A stretch of DNA of 64,000 nt from Anas platyrhynchos (taxonomy: Eukaryota > Chordata > Aves > Anseriformes > Anatidae): contig NC_092612.1 in NCBI RefSeq assembly GCF_047663525.1, positions 5,055,501 to 5,119,500 of the forward strand. The letters are read 5' to 3'. Both the position numbers and the translations under genes were made by a program. The notes below the pieces were generated by a model. That model did not search any database, was not told where the DNA came from, and worked only from the letters and a program-made list of their open reading frames with translations. Positions 37,778 through 52,313 of the stretch are shown in pieces; position 1 is the first letter of the stretch; every line of letters starts with the position of its first letter.

Positions 37778-40700
37778 GATTTTATTTATGCCTAACAGCC
37801 ACTATTATTTTTTTTTCCTTCATTATGTATCACATGGATTTGTAGTAGTTTAGGAAGATGTGAAAAATGTATACATATGATCAGATGCACAATCAAATAT
37901 ACTAAGTTACTATTCTAAGATAGTAACTAATGATTACTAATATGATGATTACTAATGTTGTATTATCTCAATATTCATTTTTCCTGCAATCACATGCATT
38001 GTTTGCCTTCATTTCTAAACATTCCAGGCAGAATGTTGTTCAGTCTCTATGCTGTATATCAGTATTTGGCATCCAACTGGCTTAAGTCTAAAAATACAGT
38101 ATGGAAAACAATGAGAATTTTCAGAAGTACATAAATGAAACAACAAGATTCATGGTTTAATGCAGCAAAATACTGTAATTTACGTCTCATTTTGAAAGGA
38201 CATTCTCATTGTAATTGACTTTCGTATTTTGAAAGATGCCTATGATGTGGTTGAGTTTTTAAGATAATGCTTATAGTATTTGTATGCAATGACAAACAAT
38301 TTTCTTCAGGATTAAATCATCCATGCTTTAAAACAATTTATTTTGTACACTGTCAGTTGCTGAATTAGTTAACAGTATTGATTTTGTTGTAGGCAATGCC
38401 AAGACCCCATTCAGACAATATTTTATCCACTTTATACCTCAGATCTTTCTCAGTTAGAGTTTCATAGTAGTACGTGCATCACCAAGTTCAAGAGCAAGAA
38501 TTCCATATACCCTCCTTTAGTACTCTCCCATCTGTGAATATTAATGGTTCCACAACAGTCTATTTGAAGCTGGCTGTAATGCCTAGTTACGAGGTGAGAA
38601 GATGATTTTTCTTCTCTACTTTGCTTTTTACTCAGCTGGAAAAGCCTCTTGCCCAGGGGCTGAGCATTGTACCAAATGAAGCTGTCCCCAAGTGCAAATC
38701 CTGGTAGAGTTCTTGAAGTTTTCCTAGACTCTAAGGACTTTTTATTATTTATTTATTTATATATATATATATTTGAATTTAGGACAGGCTGCGAGTTCTG
38801 TGGAACAACAAATATGTGGGTTATACAGCTGCATTTACCCTAAATGAACCCTGAGCTCTTTTGAGAGTTCAGAAATACAGTTTGATGTGAACTGTGTTTG
38901 AAAGAGGATTAAATGATAACACATTTATTATAACACAACATTGTTTTCCAGACAATTTCTCACCTTTCAGTAGCAACTGTCTTGCCTCTGCTCAAGGAAG
39001 TCTGTGAGTCAAATTAAATATCATTCTAAGTGGGAAACAGAACTCTCCAACTTGGATTATGTCAGTAAGTTTGCACTGCATTGATGCCAGAAAAAAAATA
39101 GCTCCAGGTTTCTGTGAATTACTGCTAAAAATACTGGCTAGGCATTCACCTCAACCAAGGCAAACAAACAATGCCATAAACAGGAGGCTGGCCAACTGGG
39201 AGGGGGGTGTTTTGGCCAAGACTGGAAGGGCAAATCGGAGTGGGAGCCAAGTGACTCTGCCACTGAAGTGGAATGGAGTCATATACTTGACAACGTCTCA
39301 CTGCCGAGAGAGTGGAGTATAAAGAACACACACACAAGATAACCACCTACTTTGTCATTTTAAAACTTAAAACAGCTGTTTCTAAAAGCCCTTTTAACTG
39401 CCTTCGTGGATTTAATTTAATACGTGAATGCAGAAGAAAAGTACAAGCTTTTTGAATGAAAGAAATATGTAATATGAAATCTATTAAAGAAGATTCTTCA
39501 GTGAGAGGCTAGTAAAGTTCCCTTACATGTCTTAAATCAAGCCATGGCACATAATCAGTAAAACTATATCGTTTAAACAAAGTTCGTAAGTTACAAGTGC
39601 ACCCTTCCCCAGCTGCAGCCTATTAAGGCTTGTAACTTAATGCATACATCTTAGGGAAGCTGTTAAATTGGGCTCAGGCTAGCAAAGAGATACTGTTTAA
39701 ATCTCTAGAAAAAAAAAAAAAAAAAGGCAGCAACTGGAGTGGGATCCAGCTGTTTTGAGGGAAGGTTTTATTGCTTCTCTTTTGATTTATTTTGCATATT
39801 TTTAAACATATAAATAATAGCTTTAGGAAAAAAAAGGTACAAATGTGAGTAGGCAATATCAATTAATTTTCCCATGATCTTACTATGCATTTATCATATA
39901 TATTATGTTATGTATTAGCATGTTAGCAGTGATTTTGTTAGGATATTCTGGTCCATATGCTATACTATTCTGTTCTCCATGTATATGTACAAAAATAAAA
40001 ATCCCCATATCCTTACTAAACCTAATGAAATTAGGTATATTGTTAAATATATATAAAAACATTATCAAGTATCATGTACTGGGACACCAACAATATGCTG
40101 AGAGGACTTCAGGGGCATTTTTCCTTCTCCATGATGGATTTGGATGCTATATGAGGGAGCTGATCTAGCAGTGGACTACTAGGTGATTCTGTCTAAAACC
40201 CTTAAAAAGCACAAAAAGTAGCAAGATGTTGTTTCAGGAAAAGAAGATCTGATTGTGGGGTGAGATTCCACTTGTGAGAAGCAACATCTTTAATTGGCAA
40301 TGGCTACCTTAAATCCAGCACTGACTGACAGTTCCTAGACTTCAAGGATTTGGAAAAAGAACAAAATAAAATTAAATAAATGAACTGGATGGCCTCCTCA
40401 AGAGCCATTCTGAACATGTTACCAAGTAAAGGAAGAAAGAAGAAGATGTTGGAGGCAAGCAGCTCAGAGAATGGTGTAGGCTTTGTGAACCATTGGTATG
40501 TTTGTAGTCACAGCAGATTTAGATGCAGCTAGGGAAAGGAAGGGTAGAGACTGGGAGGGTTTCACTGACACCACCGTTGGACTGAGGCAAAAAGTCAATC
40601 CCTGCAGCGTTATGAATTGAGTAAGCAGGTTATCACTTGGAACAGAATGAGTAGACATACTAAAGTCAGGTGTTTTTAAGCTGATAGTCTGAAGACAACT

Positions 40701-43700
40701 GTTAATCATTGCCGAACAGCTTGGCTTGGTCTACATTCTTATGTAGCATTACATGGGAAAACGATAAGAACCTTGGTATAATTTCAGCATCTGAATATAG
40801 CAATAAAGAATTATAAATTGGTCAATCTCCTGTGATAATCAGAAGTATAACTGATTCGCATAGGAATAGTATAGTAATAATAACATTAATCTAGAAAGGA
40901 AAAGACTGTTTGTTTGATAAAACTTTTAATCTTGTAATATTTCTCCAAGGCAACTGACTTACTCTGGCTATAGTGCACTTCAATTTAAAGGCTTGTATCA
41001 GAGAGCTAGTATGGTACCCACTGACAAATCTATTTCAATGTTAAATGAAGAAAAGTGAGCTGGGCTGATTCTACCAAAAATTATGGGCAGATCCCCATAA
41101 GTTAACATACTTTCTTATTAAAAACTCTACAGTCTAACCTGTCCATCTATTGCTGACCTGAAATCTTTGCTGGCAAAACGTGCAAAGGAAAACGTGCGAT
41201 TTGTTGCTACCAGTAAAAAGAAATGGAGACACAGTGCTGTTCAGCTGATGTAAAATCACTTTGCTAAATGTTCACAAACCAACCAAGTAGCAATCCAGCT
41301 AGGAACCATGAATTCAAGTCAGGGCTTAAAAAGACTTTCTGGAAGTACTTAGCTTTTTTCCAAGCTTTATCGTAACTCCTACCTGATACCATAATATTTT
41401 TTGATATGAAAACGAAGTCGTAATAAGGTCAGCATATGGATTAGACCAGTGCTGGGGTTAATTAGGTCTGCATGGTAGAAAGCATTATCTTTTTATCATG
41501 TTATCTGGGATGGAAGCTACATACAGTGCACAGTTCAGGGAAACACACACACCAAAAAGCAAACACAACTCTTGCAGTAGCATGGGTTGAGCACTGGGCT
41601 CCTTCTTCTTGCCTTCCTCCTCCATGTCTTTGCCTGTCCCATTCTTGCTGGAGCTGCCAGCCCCTCTGCAGCCCACTGTTCCCCGTCCCCCATCGGTGGG
41701 CTGGTGACAGGCCTGCACCACGGGGCCTTGCTCAGACCCCTGCTCTCTGCCAAAGATTGTCTACCACTATAAGGATAAAGCATTCTCATGGCAGGGAGGA
41801 ACTTGTGAGAAACAAATTATCCCTGCTGTCTTGTTGCCAGGGCACCCAGCCATGATCTTGCATCTTTCCCAAATCCCATCATCTCTGCCTCTGCTGGGCA
41901 GATGCTAGCCCAGAAGGAGCACTGCTGCAGCAGGCACAGCACCACTCACTGTATTTGCTCCTGCAAGCTGCACCCAGGAGGGCAGGGACTTTTGAACATC
42001 TTGTCTCTCCCTGCTGCTGTTGAAGAAAGCCCTCTGTGAGACATTCCCAACAGAACAAAGTGTTGGGACAGTGCAAGCCAAGACCTCTAGGTTGGAATGG
42101 GAACAAAAAGTGTATGTGGTGCTGAGCAGTGATGAGCAGACTTGCTCTGACATCTTGCCCTAGCAAAACTCAGTCCTGTTGACATACTGAGTCACACCAC
42201 ATTGTGAAAAGGGTAGATGCTGCTGCAACAAAGTAGATCCTGAATGGACTTCATTCTTACTTTGTTCTTTCCAATAAGGTCTGAAAGTAATGCATTTGTA
42301 AGAGATGTGGACGTGGTCCCATGGGGAAACATGAGACACTATGTTCTTTCTAGTCTAATACTTGCTTGCTGTATTTAAATCTGATTAAAAGTCAGAGATG
42401 GACACCACCTAGATCTAAAGATGACTTTTTGCTGAAGATAAAAAGAATGCATGTAAATTCTCATCTGACTTACAGACAAAGCACTATGAATGTCTGTCAC
42501 CAGTCAGAATTAGTGGCACACACTCACAGCAACTTCAAGCCTGTATAGGTTAAATTTATATTAGAATGCCTTCAAAATTCTTTTCATACCTCAGAAAATC
42601 TAAAGTAGAAAAAAAAAACAAAACTACTCGAATCCACTCGCACTTTTGTTTCTATTTAATCATCTCTCCCTCCCTTAGATCTGTGGGTGGTCACAAATGC
42701 ATTGTCCAAGCAGCTTGTACATACACTTTCAATAAAAGCCTTGTCAGTAGACCTGCAGGAACTGGTTACCAGTGGAAACTTATGAAAGGGAATCCCCCTC
42801 TCCTCGAGCCCACCCCCCACACTGCACCCCGATCAAATTCTTTGTTCCTGTGATGTGTGTACATTCAGACTGCTCCACGAGGTCCCAAGACTGCAACAGT
42901 AATACAAACCTACCCAGCAGCATACAAACCTCCTGCAGGGTGGCCTGAGAAACAGATGTCAGACTCCTAAGCTCTGGGACAGATCCTTATGCTACATTCA
43001 CACAAGAGTAGCATCCTTCTACAAGAGTAAATCCAACTTAGTCCCAGGGAACTACTGGGTCAGCCTCTGACTTTTCAGTGTGGCTATGAGCATAAGAATC
43101 TGGCAAGTGGAGTTGTTTAATGCAGATGTACATGGGTTTTTCCCCTAGGTCCATCACTAGCCATGTCTTTAAGTCTTTATTCCTTTTACAGCAAGTTTAG
43201 AAGGCAACAGTTGACTGTATGAGACTGATTTTATTAACTCTAACAGAGCTGTTGACAAAAGAATGAAGTGGAGATTAAATAAATGTCTCTGCAGTGTGCC
43301 TCAGGTCACACGGGAGATTATGATTAGAAGTGAATGTTAAATAAATAAATAAATAAAACTCCCTTCTAAAAATCTAACATTGTTCCAGCATTGTTTGCAT
43401 GTTAAATGATTGACTAGGTGATTCAGACTGAAATGACACCCAGCAAAATACTAATTTTACAATCAAATTGTTTATGTAGGACCAGATTTGGGGGCATGAC
43501 ATCAAGAGATCTCATTCACCTGTGAAGAAAACTGAGAACAATGGAATTTAACTATTGTTTCATTTGATCTGTTGAAGAGGGTTTTTTCCATTGTATGAAA
43601 TCTGTGGATGTATTTTCTAAGAAATTACTAATTAAATAGCACTTTGTTCCATGCATAGCCCCACACAAATCATAAATTCAAATTTAAATACTCTTATTTC

Positions 43701-44298
43701 CGTGATGTGAGTTGCATTGAACTCTGTTTCAAGGGATGCATCAGGCCAGTTTATTATGTGCCATCTACTGAAAGGTACTTCAGAACATTTCACAAGGGAT
43801 AGTTTGTAAAATGAGAGAGAAAGAGAGAATAAAGTGTTTTGGCCAGGTTTAAAAAGTGCATCCATAGTCAAGTCTGATATGGGGGGGGGGGAGGGAAATC
43901 ACATTCCATATACTTGCAGGAAAACATCTTATGTTTTAAGATTGCAATATTTGATATTTTGCAGTACTACAGTCAAGAAAGGTAATTTATAGGACAAACT
44001 AACCACAGAAAGAGAATTGGCATAAAGTTTTCCAAAATTGTCAAGCAGTAAAGTTTTTACCATGTTATTAGAATGTAATTAAATATCCTAGGTAAAAGTT
44101 GTGAATCAGTTTTCTGAAATGCAAACTTAAAAAATAAGCAGCAACACTGCCTTCAAATAGGCAAGATAAAATAATGATAGTTTGTGGTATGCACACGAAT
44201 ACATGTACAAGCATGTTAATTACTTCTCTCTCTTAATTTGTTGGGTACAACAGACATTTGAATTAAATACACTCACTATCAGGGAAATAAAATCATTA

Positions 44299-44433
<135 letters not shown>

Positions 44434-45753
44434 TCATGCCTGAGTCAGGCAAGTCCTGTACCAACTCTGGATTCCTGAGGAATCTCCCCACGTCTCCCAA
44501 TCAGGCATTGCCTCAAACCCCACGACCCTCCGCAGGGTCCACCTCCCCGGACTGCTTATCTTTGCTGTATGCTGAGCTAATTAGCTGCAAAGGCAGGCTG
44601 ACAGGCGCATTCCTACTCCTTCCTTCTGTTAAACACACCCACCTACAGGCCAGGGAGAGAAGCTAATCACCAGAAAGCAGTTTGTTTCATCGGTTTATTG
44701 GCGATGTGCTGAGGCAAAGACCTCTCTGGTTCATACCAAATGAATAAAGAGACTCTCTTGCTCACCCAAACCCTCAAATTATGGAAAAGATTGCAAATAT
44801 AAGGAAATACTTATGTAAAGCTATACTAAACGTGATAGCCTGAAAGCAGCATGCAGGCTCTTGTTTAAAAACAACAAATTCGATAAAAAGTATGGTGTTT
44901 TTTTTTTTTTCTTCCTGTAACTATGTAACTGGAGAAGAAGGATATTAATGGCAAATAGAAAATTAATCCGATTAGCAAAATTAAACTTGTGATATATTAG
45001 GTTAACCCAATTTGAATCTGATTTCCTGAAAAGCAGTTTCCTTACTCCCTATACAATAAATGTATTAAAATACCAGTGAATTAAACTGTTTACATCTCAA
45101 AGGACCTGTGGGATATGCAGAGGTCTGAAGAGGCACTCCAATCAAGGCAAACACAGATGCAGTGGCAAAAGCTTGAAGCACGAATGTAAATACATTGCTG
45201 TCACACACATTTGTGTAAGAGTCATAAACTGTACAAAATAGTTGCTTTGCTCAGCTTACTTTTATTTCAATTCCAGTAAAGTCTTCTTTTTGATTTGGAA
45301 AAAATCCCAAAGTAAGGATGTGTGTTCTTTAATTACTGTACAGTCTTTCCCAAAGAAAAATTATTTTTTTCTTTTTTTCTTTTTTTCTTTTTAAAGATGC
45401 AGCAGTGGAAAACTGCTGGGCAACCTTTTATCTCCATCACTTGCAAGTTTCAGTACATACTGTTTCATTTATAGAGTGTGCATTGCACAAGGTGTATCTA
45501 CTCTTTATCTTCATGTTTTGTTTACAAATTAATGAACTAACATTGTGTTTGTTTACTAAAACATTTAAAACCCATTTTGTTATTACCCGCACATTCCTTG
45601 CTAGGTGAATTCGCTAAGATAATCAATAATGCTATTGTCTTAACCTCTGCATTTTCCCAAGTTCACTCTAAGAGAACTCTAAACTTCATCCCATGTGTAA
45701 ACTTTGTGGCGACCTTTGATGACTTCAGATATTTCAGGAATTCTGCTGCTTTG

Positions 45754-45779
45754 AAAAAAAAAAAAAAAAAAAAAAAAAA
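45754..45779 (+). repeat. A26 run
   Basis: Uninterrupted, followed by GGCTTAATAAAG. Confidence 0.95.
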
Positions 45780-47409
45780 GGCTTAATAAAGATATATTAA
45801 GCTGTAACTCCCTCACTTACTCTACTCTCTGAAAAGTCTCGTCTGGCAGAGTAAATGAAAATGATAACTTACAGCCATCCATTAGAATACCTTTAAAAGA
45901 GTTAATGGATGCTTTAAAGGAACATTTTGAAAATAAACAGCATGGATTTCCATCATTCCATCCTTTCTATTCTCATGGAGCACAATCAAACGGGACAGGC
46001 TTTGTATATTTTTGGAACCCATTACCAAGACAGACTTCAGGTCATGCACCAGAAAGAACTCACCCACTGTGAAAAGCTCTAAATTAGAAGCCAAAAAGTG
46101 TGTGCACATCTTATGCAAAGAGCTTCAACTGAAATCTTATTAAGCAGTCACTGAAACAACCCCTTAACAGATAAGAGTGTAGAAACATAAAAATATGTTT
46201 TTTCCCTTTACATTTAAAATGGAAATAAAATTAAATTCAATTAGGCTGCTTTTCTGCCCGTGCTAAAAAGAGCTATTTGCATCAGGAAACAGCCCTACAT
46301 ACTTGATAACAATCACATTTAAGATTTAATTGGACTTCCTTACTTCTGTCACCAGACCTTCCTGCAGCTTTGATGCTAAAAGAAACACTTATCTATTACA
46401 TCTCTGCTCCGGCCTGCCATGCTTTTAAGAATGTATACCGCTGCTAGCTAAGACTAGGTTTTTTATTGTAAGAGCAAAAAGACAGAAGTTGAAAACTTTC
46501 AAAGCAGAGCATGCTGCAAGACAGGACAGAGGCTGTAATTCTCAATAGACTAAAAGCTGATTTTCAGTTAGGGTAAAGTAGAATATAGATAGTATCAGGT
46601 GTGAGTAAAAAATCAACCTCAAATCCAAACTTCCTCATTTCCCCAGCCAAGTAAAAGATTTAAAACGTTGCAAACTATGGGTTGATGACAAACTTTACCA
46701 TGTCATACGTCTCTAGGAAGGCTCTTCACCTAAATCACAGATACATCAAGATACTTGTTTTTCTAGGTCTTCAGAGACCCAAAATAACATAAAAAAAACC
46801 ATGGTAATATTTTTTAAAAAGAGAAGTTCAGAATGCTCACCACTTTATGTAAATTGTTAAATGAATTAGATTTATTGGTAACTGCACAGCCAAATTCAAA
46901 ACCTGAGTGACTGCCAGATCTCTACAGCACTGATTTATTCCTTTTCTCTTATCTATAGATCTTTTCAAGATCTATACAAGATCCTGGAGTGAAAGGAAAA
47001 ACAAGTAAGAATTGCTTGGTTCAAAGAATGTACATTATCATGTTGTTTGATGATCCTTGTACAGGTTCAAAAGAAATTTTAGAGTGTTAAAAGCTATCAG
47101 TTTTTATTTCCTTTTGATTTTTAATTAAATCAAACAAATATCTGTTTGTAACCTGAGGGTAGAATTTCACATTTAAATTTTATGTTGTAGGAACAAAGGA
47201 AAATTTTTAAAGAGGAATCCTCTGCACATCAGAAGATTCTTAATCTATACAAAAACAGTAAAATTGACCTAAAACAAGATACTGTTGGAAATACTGTACT
47301 TAAATGATCGTACCTAGTACTACTAATTTATTTTAAATCACAGTCGATATTTTTAACTAGGAACACAAAATAAAATCATGCAAACAAAACCAGAGGAACC
47401 AGCGTGATG

Positions 47410-47415
47410 TTTATT
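47410..47415 (-). terminator. Candidate RIOK2 polyadenylation signal
   Basis: TTTATT on the plus strand reads AATAAA about 130 bases after the RIOK2 stop. This is a sensible distance but a common hexamer. Confidence 0.35.
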
Positions 47416-47545
47416 AGTTTCCAAAAATACACGGTATCGTTAAGAACTTTTTCCTCCACTGTATAAAAGGATGCTTGGTTATTAGGTAACTGTTTTAGCT
47501 GTATGTACTGTGAGTTTTCTCATGTTCGGTGGCAGCTATGATAAA

Positions 47546-47707
47546 TTATCCCCAGAAACTAGCTGCATCCAAGCTTGACTTAATGTTGTGCATATTTTCT
47601 CGACGTTGTTTGGTATAAACGTTTGCCTCTCCTTTCTGTAGTCGTCGCCTCAGAGCAGACTTCTGCTGTTTTGTCAGCTGACGTTTTATCTTCCTTTTCA
47701 CCAGTTC
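47546..47707 (-). pseudogene. RIOK2: RIOK2 exon 10 with natural stop
   Basis: ELVKRKIKRQLTKQQKSALR to SSLDAASFWG, then TAA. Human ends SFWGE, one residue longer. Open and strongly conserved. Confidence 0.93.
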
Positions 47708-47715
47708 CTACAAAT

Positions 47716-50700
47716 AAATAAACAATTCAGTATCAGAAGTTTTTGAACATCATTTAGTACTAACATTACCATAATGATACTGTATTCTCAGTACTAACAT
47801 GAACATGTGGTAGTGAACCTGTCGAGAAGACCACCATGCGCTGAGCAGCTGGTGATCCACACCAGGGTTAACTCGAGTTTGCCCAGGCCTGCCCTGTGCT
47901 GTGCTGCCCATACTGTGTGGCCCCAGAACCCCCTGTGGGGCTGCACAAATCCCTTGGCCTGGGGCAAACTCAGCCAGCTTCTTGGGACAGAGGAGCCTGC
48001 AGGCAGCTTCCGCCTGGTTCCAGTGATTACCACTGCTCTGTGGTCTTGCCTTTATCTAACAGAGCAGAAAGAAGTTATAATAAGAACTTCACCTCTTCTC
48101 AACAGCAGAAATTGAGCAAGCAGAGTTGTTTCTTTGTAAGAAAATCATGTAATTATCTCAACTGAGTGAAAGGGGAGAACCTCTGCTACAGACAAGGTCT
48201 ACAGTATAGCTATGTGGTTTGGAGTCAGGGTCAGGGCTCTAGCATTTGAAGGGGTGTACGATCACCTGTGCTATTTTTTTTTTCTTTTAGCGTTAGCTCT
48301 AATAAAAAGCATCTTAGGTGATATCTTGCAGAGTTTAGGTGCCTTTCATTCAGGAATCATAATGAACCAGTACTTTTCAGTGCAAAACATATGCCTTCAG
48401 CAAAAATGATAATGTCCTGTGCTTGGAGATTTGACAAACATCTTGTAAGTAGAAAAAGGACCAAGAGAGTTTGCTCCAGCACAAGGAGAGATCTCCTTGT
48501 CCTTATCACAACCCATGAATATTTTTTACATCATCATGTTTTCTCCCCCTTTTTCCACCTGAGGACAGGGCTAAGAGAAGCATGGAGGAGCTGAGGTACC
48601 TGCTGGTGCAAAATTACCCCACAATCTAGTAACATTTCTTTTGCATTTACCCCAATTTCTCTTGCCTTGTTTTTTGTTTATGATACTGTCAGCACATTAA
48701 GTAGTAAGTTGGTAGTTAAGTCAGGAACCAGAAAGAATTCTTTTGGCACTGTTTAAAAACTGCTGTGACTAATACAACTAAATTATGCAAATACAAGGTA
48801 GTCAATAAATCCAGGTACCCAATCCTGATTTCAGTAAGAATGCTGTAGTAATTACATAGTATTCACCTGAATAGTAGTTTCCTAAGCTTTACCACATGCA
48901 GGTTGACTATCAAAAATGTGAATAAAAAGAGTAGTATAAGATCTGTCTTTCTTTCCTCGGAAGCTTAGCAGAACTCAGTATTTAAACAAGAGCATTTTGG
49001 AAATTAAATCTGTGAATGCTCTTTAAAAATATTCCAGAAGAAATTCCTGAGGAAAGCTGGTAAGAACTAGTTTAAACTGGGCCACTGATGTTTTTCTTCT
49101 GTCAGTAAGACAATTGTCATCCTCTGCTTTTTATAGGCAGAGCTCTGAAAGAAGGCTTCTCTACTTCTCCCACTTCAGTGGACAGATGACTTCCTTCACA
49201 GTTCATACAAGGCTCGCTAGAAGAAACTTTGCAATACAAATACCAGATATTTTCACTATGCAAAAATGTAAATTCACAAAATACTACTGCTCAACCACAG
49301 CATGCAAGTCTCACTAGTCTCTCCATCATCCTAAGCCTGACTGTAAGCAAAATGAATAAACAAATCTATCATTTATTATTTAAATTTTTGCATAGTTTGC
49401 ATTATTTCCTATAATTAAATTGCAGCAGTCCCTACAAAGATTTGTACAAGCACAACAAGACATTTTATTTTGTCTGGAATAGCTTATTGTCTGTAACTCA
49501 TAAGGCTTTCTTTTTGGCACAGTCACCCAGCTATGACTGCACCTACTGCTATTACTGCTATTGTTTATACATGCCCATATGAATTCCTTCTGTGTGTTTA
49601 ATCTGGAAACCTGCTTATGTTTTAATGTGTTTCTTCATTGAGAAAGCTATATAAACAACAGAGAAGTGCTAGAAGCAGTAACAGGCATTGGCTCTAAGCA
49701 GCTCAGTGGGTCTTACTGCAGTGTCTTTTGTGTTTTTAGTTTTGCAATCACGTTCTGATGTTACAAATAGCTCATCATGCATATCCTTTCTTTAGTTCTA
49801 GTATTCAAAAGTTCAAATAAGATTTAACAATGGGCAGAAACATTTTACTTAGCGTAAGAGCATATAAATGGAAAGATTACACAAAGTAAATTGACACAGG
49901 ATGTTTATGTGGCTGAATCTCTTGAAAGCTGCTTCTGCTTTTATCTTTCTTTTAGAACAGAATATTAGGTACTTAAATGCCATTTGAATATTTTAACAAG
50001 TTCGATGTGTCTGCCTACAGAAAAAACATGTGTTCGCTAAACAATCAGGAAGGTTTCTACAGTGAGTGACCACTGCTACCACCTACTGGTGTACAGAAAT
50101 ATAATTTCAAATAGGGATCTATAGGCGATTCCAAAAGAAATCCTACACATTTAGGTTAGCAAACTGAAAGGGAAAAAATATGTATCGCATGGATCAGAAG
50201 CCAGGCGATTCCTAGCATTTATCCTAGCATTTATCCTAGCTCTTCTTTACTTCATTTCATAATTCAAGGCTAATTCTTTTTCTCCTTAATAAGGCACAAG
50301 GCCATGTCCTACAGTAAGAACAGGGATGACTAACAAAAGTCTCTCTTTCCTTCACACGAAGTCCTGTAAAAGTCTTACACAACTTGCAAACATGCTGTTC
50401 CCTAACACATTTATTTATGCATAAAACTGGCCTTTCTTCCATTTAAAATTTAGACACACTCTTTAAAATGTGATAGAGGTAGCCATACTGGATAGTATAC
50501 TGAGTAGGGATGAAGAAAGATGTAAAATTCTGCCACAAAGTATTGATTTATGTAATGCTCAAAGTCAAATTCATATTGCCAAAGACACCATGACTACAAT
50601 GAATTCATATCTATGTTTCAGAAATGTGGTAAGAGATGTGTTAAAAAGACAGATGAAAAAAGGCCAAGTTAAATCTTTACTCACGCATGCAAATTTAAAA

Positions 50701-51016
50701 TACAAAAACATTAATTATGGGCAACAGAATTGATTTCTAGCAACAGAAATGAAATTAAAGTTGCTAATGCCGGAGTAGAGCTTTTGTGAAAGAGCAAAGA
50801 ACAACACATGAAGTACAGCACTGGATATAATTCACTTGTAAACATGTAGAAAGCATCAGACCTATTTTCTGTGAACATGGAACTACAAACCAAAGATGTA
50901 CATAGTAGTAATCACTTAAAGACAGTTACTGCTAACTACGTATTTGTAAAAATATCTTCAACAGCTACGTCCTAAGATGGTATCAGAGTAAACTAGACAG
51001 TAGCAGTAATAATTAC
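47716..51016. other. RIOK2 intron 9, about 3.3 kb
   Basis: No gene seen. A GC-rich patch at 47800-48060 is unlike the flanks and may be a repeat of unknown family. Confidence 0.55.
50214..50240 (+). repeat. Three tandem copies of a 12-base unit (CCTAGCATTTAT)
   Basis: Short direct tandem repeat in RIOK2 intron 9. Confidence 0.85.
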
Positions 51017-51110
51017 CGGTGGAATGGTTGAACAGCTCCCAACACTGCTGGCTGACGTACTTTTAGTTCTTGTTCTGTGCTCCGCAATATGAACCATACT
51101 GTCCTAATTT
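51017..51110 (-). pseudogene. RIOK2: RIOK2 exon 9 with TAG near its start
   Basis: After acceptor TTTTAG the phase demands AGA AAT TAG GAC; TAG (51104-51106) stands where human has the first Glu of DEENV. The rest, EHRTRTKSTSASSVGSCSTI then PP, is in frame and matches RTRT and SCSTIPP of human. Confidence 0.85.
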
Positions 51111-51802
51111 CTAAAATATGTAAATTAATGTTTTATTCCATTCAGTGAGCATCATGTTTCAGTCATTTTTTTGATATACAATCAAAAGTGCTAGCAGAAC
51201 ATTTGAGTACTACAGAAAGAACATTTACATTTGAAATATTAACACTAGTTCAAAAAACACATTTTATGACAGGAAGGATTATAGTGCAATAGCCACATAC
51301 ATACTACACAAAGTAGTGTAAGAAAAAGAAGCTTCAGAACACTAAAAAGATTAATTCAGATTCTGTACATTGCCTAGGCGTAGAATTTCATGAAAAAGGA
51401 AAAATTCAAAAAGAAAACAGGGTATATGAACTTTATATATGCATTCAGGTACATGGGGAGCTTGCAAACTAATAGTTTGAATTTTATATAAAAGAAGGGG
51501 TTAGCTTAAAGGTAAGAAGGAATTTCCAAGTGTGTCAGTAAAGGCATTAAAAGCCACATGGTATGACGTTCAGTAAAATATATTTGAATAATATATTCCA
51601 AAGAGCTTGTTCTTGCTAATTTCAGCCGAATGAGGGGCAGAGGCTGAGAAAGAGCACTCTAATTATAAACTCACTTGTCAAAGCTACTTAGCAGCAGCAG
51701 CGTTTTAATATAAAAAAAAACTTTTACTCACATTATTACTAGAAATAAAGAAAAAAGAAGAAAATTTCACCACACCACTAGACAGTAAATATAAGTATTT
51801 AC

Positions 51803-52313
51803 CTGTAAGGTCTCAATTCCTTATTTAAAGTTGACAAGTCAACCAGATCAGGGCATTCATCGTTGTCCTTACCACTGCTGCCCTCTGTCTGATTTTCAGC
51901 AGCATTGTCAGGTATTCTTTTGTGCTCAGAAAAACCAAGTGCACAACTCTCTGCATCTTCACTGGACTTCGAAAGCACAGACTGCCCTTCAACCTTTTCT
52001 AAGGCTGAACTCAACTCTGACATACTCAGTCCTTGTGAATTTTCACTACTTTCTGTGGCTTCAGCATCTTCACTGTGATAACAAGTCTTCAGAGGTTCTG
52101 CTTTCAGAAACCACTTCATATATGAAGTCTGCATTGTTTTCTTTATCTTGGCTGAGGAAGTTGGCGTTACTTTCAGCATCTTCTACAAATTCCCTCTCCT
52201 CTGTTGTATGATCATCCTCATCAGAGCACTCTGGGAAAAGCAGCTCATCATCTTCCTGCATTTCCTTTGTATAACCACTGGCAGCAATCTCTATGTCAAG
52301 AGAACTCTCTCTC
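51803..52313 (-). pseudogene. RIOK2: RIOK2 exon 8 (acidic linker), frameshifted
   Basis: Starts ESSLDIEIAASGYTKEMQED in the right frame, reaches a stop after SEDLLSQ, and ends DLSTLNKELRPYR in a second frame. The phase-correct length is a multiple of three; 511 is seen, so the net change is +1 or -2. The acidic, low-complexity linker is poorly conserved in the family. Confidence 0.9.

Noticed and set aside
45754-45786. Poly-A run as the tail of a retroposed gene
   Set aside because: No recognisable exon-like sequence or target duplication to its left.
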